Shown one piece after another: positions 1 to 5,394 of a stretch of DNA of 5,513 nt. The translations under genes and the position numbers were made by a program. The DNA is from an uncultured Bacillota bacterium (GTDB lineage Bacteria; Bacillota_I; Bacilli_A; RFN20; CAG-449): assembly GCA_905204225.1 (NCBI GenBank), contig CAJKZK010000110.1, forward strand, positions 1-5,513. The letters are read 5' to 3'. Under the pieces are notes generated by a model. The model saw nothing but the letters and a program-made list of their open reading frames with translations, made no database searches and was not told the origin of the DNA. Within the stretch, counting starts at the first letter, position 1. Each line of letters opens with the position of its first letter.

Positions 1-87
1 AAATGAATTAAATAAAAATAATTAGTGTCTTATTAACTTATATTTTAATATAAATATTTATGTTAAGCAATACCACATTTTAATAAA

Positions 88-127
88 AAAGACTCATATC
101 TAGTTAATCACTAAAAAACAAGTCTTT
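88..127 (-). terminator. Hairpin with T-run after the methyltransferase remnant
   Basis: AAAGACT at 88-94 pairs with AGTCTTT at 121-127. Inside the 26-base loop a second small stem (TAGT 101-104 with ACTA 110-113) can form. Read on the minus strand the outer stem is followed directly by TTT and then ATTAAAA, giving a run of six T in all, as in an intrinsic terminator. It lies about 40 bases past the stop codon of the minus-strand fragment ending at 165. The stem is short and the loop long, so termination is plausible but not certain. Confidence 0.45.
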
Positions 128-164
128 ATTATTAAAAAAATTTAATATTATTTATGAATAAAAT

Positions 165-527
165 TTATTTAAATATTTCATCTAGTTTTTCTTCTAATGT
201 TCCATCTTGAGCGTAAGATAAAGAATCAAATTGTTTTAAATTATTTTTTTCTATTTTAATATTATCACTAAAGCCTAAAATAAATGAAGATGCAATTTTA
301 TAAATAATTTCTGTTGGTGCAAGTCCATATACTTGTTTAGCAAAAATATGATTTAATCTATCAGCTTCATTTGGATATAATTTTTTCATATTTTCACTTC
401 TATATAATCTTTTAACAATTTCTGCTATATATAATCCTGATTTCATATATAAATCTATAAAAGTAAATTGGTTGTTACACTTGATGATTATGCATGTGGT
501 AATATTAATGGTATTAAAATTGTTCAT
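165..527 (-). pseudogene. Fragment of an Eco57I/type II-like N6-adenine DNA methyltransferase
   Basis: The open frame is 120 codons long, but only residues from about 22 onward look like protein of a known kind. FIDLYMKSG (23-31) matches the form that motif I (S-adenosylmethionine binding, DPxxGSG-like) takes in some large restriction-modification methylases. It is followed by a helix IAEIVKRLY and the segment QVYGLAPTEIIYKIA (65-79), which resembles the conserved stretch after motif I in these enzymes. The end, YAQDGTLEEKLDEIF, looks like the linker that in full-length relatives runs straight into the catalytic NPPY motif. Here a TAA stop comes instead, so motif IV and the target-recognition part are absent. 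A whole enzyme would be several hundred residues longer on both sides. The first ~20 residues (Cys- and Ile-rich) do not fit the family, and no ribosome binding site precedes the ATG, so the 5' end is probably also a break. The family call comes from remembered motif patterns, not a search. It is best read as a non-functional remnant of a lost restriction-modification system. Confidence 0.6.
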
Positions 528-609
528 ATAATAGGTTTTTTACTTAATGAAAACATTTAAATTCTTAATATAATTTCTTATTTAGTTATTCTTATGCATT
601 TTTAATTAT

Positions 610-620
610 ATTCTTAGAAT
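610..620. promoter_or_regulatory. Dyad ATTCT-T-AGAAT upstream of the recombinase promoter
   Basis: The 11 bases form perfect 5-base arms around one central T, and the dyad sits about 24 bases upstream of the recombinase -10 box, where a -35 contact or an operator would lie. The ATTCTTA half recurs at 561-567 and 588-594, with a close variant TTTCTTA at 574-580. Serine recombinases often bind clustered half-sites next to their own gene and repress it, so an autoregulatory or res-type site is possible. That role is inference. Confidence 0.35.
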
Positions 621-640
621 TAAATAGATAAAAATTATTT

Positions 641-649
641 TGATATAAT
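641..649 (+). promoter_or_regulatory. Extended -10 promoter of the serine recombinase gene
   Basis: TGATATAAT is an exact TGnTATAAT extended -10 element (hexamer at 644-649). No good -35 hexamer is seen 16-18 bases upstream, which is tolerated for extended -10 promoters. Transcription would begin near 655-657, which leaves only about 10 bases of leader and places the start at or inside the Shine-Dalgarno AGAGGTGAT (655-663). The message may therefore be translated inefficiently, or a start further upstream may be used. Confidence 0.55.
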
Positions 650-666
650 CATTTAGAGGTGATTAT

Positions 667-1260
667 ATGAAATATGGATATATAAGAGTAAGTACAAAAG
701 AACAAAATATTGATAGACAACTTAATTGCATGTATGCGCAAGGATTAGACAACAAAAATATTTTTATCGATAAACAAAGTGGAAAAGATTTTGATAGAAA
801 TGAATATCAAAAATTAAAAAATATGTTAAAATCAGGTGATTTATTAATAATTAAAAGTATTGATAGATTAGGAAGAAATTATGATATGATTATTGAAGAA
901 TGGCGAACACTTGTTAATATTTTAAATGTTGATATTCAAGTACTAGATATGCCACTTCTTGATACTAGAGCCGAAGGAAGAAATCTTATTGGAAAATTTA
1001 TAAGCGATATTGTTCTTCAAATATTATCTTTTGTAGCTGAAAATGAAAGAGATAATATTAAATTACGTCAAGCAGAAGGCATAAGGATTGCTAAAGAAAA
1101 AGGAAAACATCTTGGAAGACCAAAAATAATTCTTCCAAATAATTTTAAAAATATAGCAAATAAATATAAAAATAAAGAAATAACATTAGCTGACGCTTTG
1201 TCTGCTCTTAATATGAATAGAAGTAGTTTTTATAAAAATTTAAAATCTTATTTCTTTTAA
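667..1260 (+). CDS. Small serine recombinase (resolvase/invertase family)
   Basis: This is a site-specific DNA recombinase of 197 residues, the normal size for resolvases and invertases. The N-terminus YGYIRVSTKEQNIDRQ carries the nucleophile Ser9, which attacks DNA to form a 5' phosphoserine link, and Arg7. DRLGR (66-70) supplies the two conserved active-site arginines R67 and R70. SGKDFDRNEYQKL (38-50) is the usual loop region. Residues ~102-136 form the long dimerisation E helix, and HLGRPK (148-153) is the hinge into a C-terminal helix-turn-helix (~160-195, ITLADALSALNMNRSSFYKNL) of the Hin/Tn3-resolvase kind. Nothing is missing, so the enzyme should be active. The start is supported by AGAGGTGAT (655-663), 3 bases before the ATG. 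No transposase lies beside it, so it could be an orphan resolvase, a DNA invertase controlling a nearby switch, or the survivor of a mobile element. The subtype and target site cannot be fixed from this window. Confidence 0.93.
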   Translation: MKYGYIRVSTKEQNIDRQLNCMYAQGLDNKNIFIDKQSGKDFDRNEYQKLKNMLKSGDLLIIKSIDRLGRNYDMIIEEWRTLVNILNVDIQVLDMPLLDTRAEGRNLIGKFISDIVLQILSFVAENERDNIKLRQAEGIRIAKEKGKHLGRPKIILPNNFKNIANKYKNKEITLADALSALNMNRSSFYKNLKSYFF

Positions 1261-1371
1261 AATATTAAAAAAATTTTATAACATAAAGAGTTTCATTAAT
1301 TGTAAGATTATAAATTAAATGATTTATTATCACATTAAATATTTCATGACTTTATTATATGTTTTTATTCT

Positions 1372-1404
1372 AATTGCAAGTTTTTAATCAAAAAACTTGC
1401 AGTT
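1372..1404. terminator. Strong hairpin between convergent genes, possible bidirectional terminator
   Basis: TGCAAGTTTTT (1375-1385) pairs perfectly with AAAAACTTGCA (1391-1401) around a 5-base loop. One T-G wobble and two more A-T pairs extend the stem to 1372/1404. It is the most stable-looking hairpin in the gap downstream of the recombinase stop at 1260. A clean T-run after the stem is missing on the plus strand, so the terminator role is uncertain, and it could instead limit read-through or protect mRNA ends. Confidence 0.45.
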
Positions 1405-1487
1405 AAATATAATTTATATTATTTTTAACCACATAAAAAATATTATAATTATCAAATAAATTATTATTAACTATTAAAAATTTATAA

Positions 1488-1519
1488 AAAAAGATGTTAC
1501 TTTTATTTCACATCTTTTT
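1488..1519 (-). terminator. Intrinsic terminator of the RNase III gene
   Basis: On the minus strand AAAAAGATGT and ACATCTTTTT form a 10-bp stem (plus-strand arms 1488-1497 and 1510-1519) with a 12-base loop. Two more T then follow, so the T-run is seven long before TATAAATTTT. The stem begins about 18 bases after the RNase III stop codon. The A-tract on the other side lets it work in both directions, which suits the convergent arrangement. Confidence 0.7.
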
Positions 1520-1537
1520 AATAACTAAATATTTTAT

Positions 1538-2587
1538 CTATTCATAAATATTTACTAAATTAAATTCTTCACATAATACTAAATATGCTGCATATTTTTT
1601 AGCGTCTTTTTTAGATGAACTAGTAGCAGTATAAGAAATGTTTTTATCATTAAGAATACATGTACATGACCATAATTGATTACCTTTTTCATCAAATGAA
1701 GGCTTTTCATCAATATTATAAATAGGCATATTTTGATATCCTTTTTGGGCTAATTCTTGTAATAAATTAATAGCATTATCCATATTAATTATTTCAGGTA
1801 ATTCATCATTTATTGACCATAATTCATTATGTTCTTCAATATCTAAATAAGCATTTTCAGCACATTTATTTCTTGCTTCATTTTTACTATAACCAGTTCC
1901 TAAATACCTAGTATTTCCTCTTTTTGTTTTAAGTATTAAATAAGCATTAAATGAATTATCATAATTTTGATTATATGAATACATTGGTATTTCTCCATTT
2001 TCTTTTTGATTCCATTCTTGAATTAAAGAAATATAATCTAAATCATTATCAAATCCATTTTCTAAATAATAATCAATATTAAGCATAGCTTCTACTACAT
2101 CTTGTAATTTATCTATATTCCAATTTGAATCAACCACTACTGCACCTATTATTGCTTCAAATAAATCTTCTTTAATAGAAGGTTCATTTTCTTTATGATC
2201 TTTTTTATCTCCTTCGCCCATAAATAAATATTGATTAAAATTTAGAATATCAATTCTTCTTGCTAACATTTGTTTATTAACTAATTTTGATTTTAATATA
2301 GTTAACGATCCTTCATCTTGACCTTCAAAAAAGAATTCATCATATTCATTATTATTATCAAAATCTTCATCTTCACTATTTAAATGGCCATAACGATAAG
2401 TAAGAATTTTAGTAACAATAAAATCTAGAGCTTGATCTCCTAAAAATTCTAATTCTTCATTATCCATTCCACCATTTTCATTAGCGTATGAACTTCTTGT
2501 AAATGCTTGATAAAGCAAATCTTCATTTTCAAATTGATAATCAATTTGATTTTGTACTTCTTTAATATAAGTGCTTAAGTCTTTCAT
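1538..2587 (-). CDS. RNase III with acidic insertion and two dsRNA-binding domains
   Basis: This endonuclease family cleaves double-stranded RNA with two Mg2+ ions per site as a dimer. The signature NEELEFLGDQAL (43-54) supplies E44, E47 and D51 (E. coli E38, E41, D45). DEGSLT (91-96) gives E92 (E. coli E65), and EDLFEAIIGAVVVD (140-153) gives D141 and E144 (E. coli D114, E117), so all catalytic acids are present. Between D51 and E92 there are about 20 extra residues compared with E. coli, a strongly acidic, Asn-rich stretch (~69-90). Two dsRNA-binding domains follow: ~183-252, ending GTGYSKNEARNKCAENAYLDI, and ~268-345, with SSSKKDAKKYAAYLVL. Standard bacterial RNase III has about 230 residues and one such domain; this one has 349. 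Its start is fixed by AAGGAGGG, 7 bases before the ATG. It is a lone gene, away from the smc/ftsY or acpP neighbours common for rnc, and may be a second, specialised RNase III. No symbol is given for that reason. Confidence 0.9.
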   Translation of the reverse strand: MKDLSTYIKEVQNQIDYQFENEDLLYQAFTRSSYANENGGMDNEELEFLGDQALDFIVTKILTYRYGHLNSEDEDFDNNNEYDEFFFEGQDEGSLTILKSKLVNKQMLARRIDILNFNQYLFMGEGDKKDHKENEPSIKEDLFEAIIGAVVVDSNWNIDKLQDVVEAMLNIDYYLENGFDNDLDYISLIQEWNQKENGEIPMYSYNQNYDNSFNAYLILKTKRGNTRYLGTGYSKNEARNKCAENAYLDIEEHNELWSINDELPEIINMDNAINLLQELAQKGYQNMPIYNIDEKPSFDEKGNQLWSCTCILNDKNISYTATSSSKKDAKKYAAYLVLCEEFNLVNIYE

Positions 2588-2666
2588 TTAAAAACCCTCC
2601 TTGTAATAGAAAAAACTAAAGCAAGAGATATAAAAAATTATTAAAAATTATATTATTTATAAAATA

Positions 2667-2688
2667 ATTATATAAATCATTAATGATT
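2667..2688 (-). promoter_or_regulatory. Possible RNase III promoter with adjoining 14-bp palindrome
   Basis: On the minus strand a TATAAT (2667-2672) lies about 80 bases upstream of the RNase III start. Directly upstream of it is the perfect palindrome AATCATTAATGATT (2675-2688), occupying the -10/-35 spacer where a repressor could bind. The -35 is weak. A second TATAAT at 2647-2652 is an alternative, and in DNA this AT-rich both may be chance. Confidence 0.3.
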
Positions 2689-2757
2689 ATTTATTTACTC
2701 ATTGAATAATTAATTAATCATATTTTGTTTTATATTACGATTTTATAAAGTCAAATA

Positions 2758-2790
2758 TATCTCTTGACATGAGCATCATATCAAGAGATA
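2758..2790 (-). terminator. Perfect 10-bp stem-loop overlapping the DUF6440-like stop codon
   Basis: TATCTCTTGA (2758-2767) and TCAAGAGATA (2781-2790) are exact inverted copies with a 13-base loop. On the minus strand the first arm contains the stop codon TGA of the DUF6440-like frame (2781-2783). What follows the stem (TATTTGACTTTAT) is only moderately T-rich, so it is a weak intrinsic terminator at best. The 9-mer CAAGAGATA occurs again at 2622-2630, in the leader region of the RNase III gene. Confidence 0.45.
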
Positions 2791-2986
2791 AATAATAAAT
2801 CAACTATTTGTTTAATTTCTTCAACGTTAGTTATGATATGTTTTCCATCAGCGTTTAAAAGTGGAGTTATAATAGAGCCAAAAGTATTTCTAATTATTAA
2901 ATATGTAACTCCAGTTTTAGTATCTACAACTAAGCTACTTTCTAAGCCAAAAAAATCGCATTCTTCTTCATATACTCTTTACTCAT
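2781..2986 (-). pseudogene. DUF6440-like small protein gene, apparently frameshifted
   Basis: A minus-strand frame from about 2980 down to the TGA at 2781 encodes roughly 65 residues. It contains VVDTKTGVTYLIIRN, then SIITPLLNADGKH, and ends in an Ile/Val-rich helix. The pattern of D-x-x-TGV-x-YL followed by TPLL-x-x-DGK is that of DUF6440 proteins, small proteins of unknown function common in Bacillota. The frame has no start codon; a TAA stands just before it. An ATG at 2984-2986, preceded by a weak AGGT, opens MSKEY in another frame that soon stops. Removing one TA from the TATAT run at 2971-2975 would join the two into a complete ~68-residue protein. The gene therefore looks inactivated by a dinucleotide slip, or the base calls are wrong here. 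Family assignment is from remembered motifs. Confidence 0.55.
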
Positions 2987-3008
2987 ATATACCTAATTTC
3001 TTGATTTA

Positions 3009-3017
3009 ATTTTATCA
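3009..3017 (-). promoter_or_regulatory. Possible extended -10 promoter of the DUF6440-like gene
   Basis: The minus strand reads TGATAAAAT, an extended -10 with one mismatch from TATAAT, about 22 bases before the ATG at 2986. The hexamer 17 bases upstream, TTATTT (3032-3037), is a poor -35. It lies in the 84-base gap after the DUF1003 gene, so the small gene may have been transcribed on its own. Confidence 0.35.
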
Positions 3018-3070
3018 TATAATAGAACAAAAAATAATTTGTAACACATAAAGAAGAAATAAATTTTTAA

Positions 3071-3568
3071 TCATAAATCTTTTTCTTTTTTATTTAATCG
3101 TTTTTCTAAAGCAGTTTGTTTAGCAAGAATAATATTAATTTTATCATATAAATCTTCAATCATGATTTCAGTTTTTAAATTAACTTTATAATCATTTTCT
3201 GCTCTACGACGATCTTTTTCTTCTTGACGATTTTGACTCATCATAATAAGAGGAGCTTGAATAGCTGCGACACATGATAAAACTAAATTAAGTAAAATAA
3301 ATGGATATGGATCAAAAGCATTAGTAGCAAGAATAATATTAATAACCATCCAAGCAATAAGCACTCCTACAAAAGTAAAAATAAAAGCCCAACTACCTGC
3401 AAATTTTGCAATACCATCAGCAGCTTTTTGACCAAATGTATAATCTTTTTCTTTATTAGGATTTGTAGATATTTTACTATCTGCTAATAAAGCAATAATT
3501 TCTTCATCAGTCATATCTTGTTTAATATCTTTCAACACATCTTTAACTAATTTTCTATTTTCTTTCAT
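3071..3568 (-). CDS. DUF1003 family membrane protein
   Basis: This is an integral membrane protein of 165 residues with two transmembrane helices, about 59-80 (GSWAFIFTFVGVLIAWMVIN) and 88-110 (PFILLNLVLSCVAAIQAPLI). The second helix is followed by the family hallmark MMSQNRQEEKDRRRAENDYKVN (109-130), and the PYPFILLNL-x-LS-x-x-AA-x-QAP pattern is typical of DUF1003. The charged C-terminal tail (~130-165) should be a coiled coil in the cytoplasm. The first ~45 residues are hydrophilic, with an acidic segment TDEEIIALLAD. No biochemical function is established for the family as far as I know. The start is supported by TTGGAG, 9 bases before the ATG. The gene stands alone with its own -10 and ends with TGA. 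Length and motifs are those of a complete family member. Confidence 0.92.
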   Translation of the reverse strand: MKENRKLVKDVLKDIKQDMTDEEIIALLADSKISTNPNKEKDYTFGQKAADGIAKFAGSWAFIFTFVGVLIAWMVINIILATNAFDPYPFILLNLVLSCVAAIQAPLIMMSQNRQEEKDRRRAENDYKVNLKTEIMIEDLYDKINIILAKQTALEKRLNKKEKDL

Positions 3569-3591
3569 AAATTAATTCTCCAATTAATAAC

Positions 3592-3597
3592 ATTATA
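3592..3597 (-). promoter_or_regulatory. -10 box of the DUF1003 gene
   Basis: The minus strand has a perfect TATAAT here, 23 bases before the ATG at 3568. The best -35 candidate is TTAAGT (3614-3619) with a 16-base spacer, only three matches to TTGACA. The distance to the Shine-Dalgarno GGAG (3578-3581) gives a normal short leader. Confidence 0.5.
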
Positions 3598-3654
3598 CAA
3601 TATATTCTTTATCACTTAATATTACTTTAAATAAACGTTAACTTAATAAACATA

Positions 3655-3674
3655 TATGTAATATTTGTTACATA
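3655..3674. promoter_or_regulatory. Dyad TATGTAA-N6-TTACATA, candidate operator
   Basis: Two perfect 7-base arms (3655-3661 and 3668-3674) flank a 6-base centre. The arrangement TGTAA-N6-TTACA has the geometry of sites bound by dimeric CRP/FNR-type or similar helix-turn-helix regulators. It overlaps the presumed -35 of the small plus-strand gene (3667-3672) and sits about 60 bases upstream of the DUF1003 -10, between the divergent promoters. The regulator is unknown. Confidence 0.4.
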
Positions 3675-3695
3675 AATCTTTTAATCTAATATAAT
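3667..3695 (+). promoter_or_regulatory. Promoter of the small plus-strand gene
   Basis: GTTACA (3667-3672, four of six matches to TTGACA) and a perfect TATAAT (3690-3695) are 17 bases apart, the ideal spacing. It points at the AGGAGG-led frame starting at 3750 and leaves a leader of about 50 bases. Confidence 0.5.
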
Positions 3696-3749
3696 AAAAT
3701 AATAAATTAATTTATAAATATTTGCTTATTAAAGGAGGAAAATAAAAAA

Positions 3750-3873
3750 ATGAAAAAATAATAAATTTAAAATTCTTTCTCTTCTAAAAGATCTAAACCA
3801 AAGATTGAATGAACTTAATGATGGTTCTTTTGAAATTAAAAATTTAGAAACAACTAGGGTTTTAAATTTGTAA
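3750..3873 (+). pseudogene. Small gene with strong ribosome site, frameshifted in poly-A
   Basis: AAAGGAGGAA (3731-3740) is a near-perfect Shine-Dalgarno 11 bases before ATG at 3750, yet the frame reads only Met-Lys-Lys and stops. Reading the six A after ATG (3753-3758) as five opens a 40-codon frame to the TAA at 3871-3873. Its product would start MKNNKFKILSLLKDLN and continue with a Leu/Glu-rich amphipathic helix and a tail containing GSFEIKNLETT. No family is recognised. Ribosome site, upstream promoter and protein-like composition argue that this was or is a real gene. Possible explanations are a fixed frameshift, phase variation or polymerase slippage in the A-runs (seven A also precede the TG of the start), or a homopolymer sequencing error. 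It is divergent from DUF1003 and converges on the ATPase gene. Confidence 0.5.
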
Positions 3874-3937
3874 TTTATTTTATAAAAATGTTAAATTAAA
3901 TATTCAAACAATAAATATTATAATTTTTTATATACAA

Positions 3938-5326
3938 TTATTTTTCTAAATCATAAAGATTATCTAAATCAATAAAATCAACATTTTCATTATTTTCAAA
4001 TTGAAAGCCAGATTTAGATATAAACACATATTTATAACAATTTAAACCGGTTGATTTTACTTGTTTAATTTCATTTTCAATTATACTAGCGTTTATAGGA
4101 TTCTTTCTGAACTTGGCTTCATAAAAAACATATCCTTTTTCATCTTGAGTTACAACATCAAATTCTCCATTTGTATGTTCTTTAGGATTATCATAATAAT
4201 ATTTTCCAATCTTTTCAAAAATAGGATTAATTTCACCTTTTTTATTTTTTCTAATCAAATATTGCATACATATAGTTTCAAAAACATGTGGAACATATTG
4301 TTGTTCAAAATCTTGCTCAATATATTTAGAATAGAAAAAATCAGCATTCATTATTTTCATTTGAGATAAATATTTAAATATATATCTATAATAAAATAAA
4401 GATAAATTATCAGATATATAATATCCAAATTTCTTTTTATTATTAGAATCATTAATAGGACTTATTTTAACAACAACACCCATTCTTATTAATTTATCTA
4501 AAACATCAATTAATGTTGGGCCACTTGAAACATGAGACTGAGACAATATGTCACTGTATTTGCAATAACCTTTTGATAAAGCTTCAAATACTTCATTTGC
4601 ATTAACAATTTTTGATATTTCTGAATTCAAATACATTGATACTTCATTTTCTAATCTTGCACCATTTGAGGAAATAAGTTCTATTATATTTTCTTTCACA
4701 CTTTTGGAATCATCAATGAGTCTATTATAATATGGGATTCCACCAAAAACTGAATAAATTTTAATTTTATCTTCACTTGAAAAATTAGGATAAAACAATG
4801 ATGAATCATAATAATCCATTGGTTTTAATTCAATTGTTAAATCAATTCTTCCATATAATGGATTAGAATGAAGTAACAAAGATTTCATAATATCAACATA
4901 TGATCCTAATATAATTAATGTTAATTTAGAATTATCTTTATATTTATCAATTAATGATTGTAATATACTATCTATTCCATTAATTGTTTTTTTTAAATAT
5001 GAATATTCATCTAAAACTAAAATCATTTTTTTAGTTATTGACAACTTAAAAATATATTTTAATATAGATTCAATATCTTCAAATTTTAATTGTGGTAAAT
5101 TTAACTCCTCAGATAAAATATCACTTAAGCCTTGAACATTACTTTTTTCAGAAACTTCTTTACATTCATAATATATTTTTAATTCTTTATTTTCTTTTAA
5201 AGAATATTTTACAAGTTCACTTTTACCTACTCTACGTCTACCAAATATCAATGCGGCAGTAAAATTTTCTGAATTAATAATTTTACTTAATTTTTTTAAT
5301 TCTTCAATTCTTCCAATAAATTTCAT
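3938..5326 (-). CDS. AAA ATPase with C-terminal DUF234/PD-(D/E)XK nuclease-like domain
   Basis: This is a P-loop ATPase of the archaeal-ATPase/DUF234 type, 462 residues from the chosen start. Counting from ATG at 5326, GRRRVGKS (29-36) is Walker A with K35, LVLDEY (103-108) is Walker B with D106-E107, ILGS (139-142) is the sensor motif, and PLYGR carries R160. A winged helix lies at ~245-290, and E350 sits in the helix HVFETICMQYL. The C-terminal domain has EFDVV with D390 and YEAKF with E403-x-K405, the D...ExK pattern of PD-(D/E)XK nucleases to which DUF234 belongs. The open frame extends to an ATG at 5341, but that ATG forms part of ATGGAG, which is the only Shine-Dalgarno and is 9 bases before the ATG at 5326; relatives also begin MKFIGR. 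Such genes are usually solitary and mobile-looking in bacteria and archaea, and their role is unproven; DNA binding or cleavage driven by ATP is inferred. Confidence 0.88.
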   Translation of the reverse strand: MKFIGRIEELKKLSKIINSENFTAALIFGRRRVGKSELVKYSLKENKELKIYYECKEVSEKSNVQGLSDILSEELNLPQLKFEDIESILKYIFKLSITKKMILVLDEYSYLKKTINGIDSILQSLIDKYKDNSKLTLIILGSYVDIMKSLLLHSNPLYGRIDLTIELKPMDYYDSSLFYPNFSSEDKIKIYSVFGGIPYYNRLIDDSKSVKENIIELISSNGARLENEVSMYLNSEISKIVNANEVFEALSKGYCKYSDILSQSHVSSGPTLIDVLDKLIRMGVVVKISPINDSNNKKKFGYYISDNLSLFYYRYIFKYLSQMKIMNADFFYSKYIEQDFEQQYVPHVFETICMQYLIRKNKKGEINPIFEKIGKYYYDNPKEHTNGEFDVVTQDEKGYVFYEAKFRKNPINASIIENEIKQVKSTGLNCYKYVFISKSGFQFENNENVDFIDLDNLYDLEK

Positions 5327-5334
5327 TTTTGTTC

Positions 5335-5341
5335 GCTCCAT
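5335..5341 (-). promoter_or_regulatory. Shine-Dalgarno that decides the ATPase start
   Basis: The minus strand reads ATGGAGC here. GGAG is placed 9 bases before ATG 5324-5326. The upstream in-frame ATG at 5339-5341 overlaps this site and has no purine-rich sequence before it (CGAGTCGAA only), so translation from 5326 is preferred. Confidence 0.6.
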
Positions 5342-5365
5342 TTCGACTCGATTAAAACCGAATTA

Positions 5366-5394
5366 ATTATATCATACTAAATATTTTATGTAAA
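5366..5394 (-). promoter_or_regulatory. Near-consensus sigma-A promoter of the ATPase gene
   Basis: On the minus strand TTTACA (5389-5394) matches TTGACA in five of six bases. A 17-base spacer leads to a perfect TATAAT (5366-5371), which is also preceded by TGA as an extended -10. It is the best promoter in the window and lies 40 bases upstream of the chosen start, which argues for constitutive, independent expression. Confidence 0.75.

Larger units (their letters stand above)
1261..1537. other. Intergenic gap between convergent genes; no gene seen
   Basis: This 277-base gap is almost purely A/T and has stops in all frames. It separates the converging recombinase and RNase III genes. The only structure seen is two hairpins, at 1372-1404 and 1488-1519, listed separately. 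Confidence 0.7.

Noticed and set aside
33..66. AT hairpins (TTATATT-TT-AATATAA at 38-53, with TTAAC/GTTAA outside)
   Set aside because: Pure A/T dyads of this size are expected by chance at this composition, and no gene end is close enough to give it a role.
470..557. Plus-strand frame with DDYACGNINGIKIVHIIGF overlapping the start of the methylase fragment
   Set aside because: It looks a little protein-like and might mark a rearrangement junction, but it has no start signal, is under 35 codons and matches nothing I recognise.
667..1260. Recombinase as part of an IS607-type element
   Set aside because: IS607 recombinases carry their DNA-binding helix-turn-helix at the N-terminus and pair with a TnpB gene. 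Here the helix-turn-helix is C-terminal and no TnpB is present.
4061..4369. 102-codon plus-strand open frame
   Set aside because: It lies wholly inside the ATPase gene on the opposite strand, is Phe/Ile/Asn-rich as expected from antisense AT-rich codons, and has no ribosome site or family pattern.
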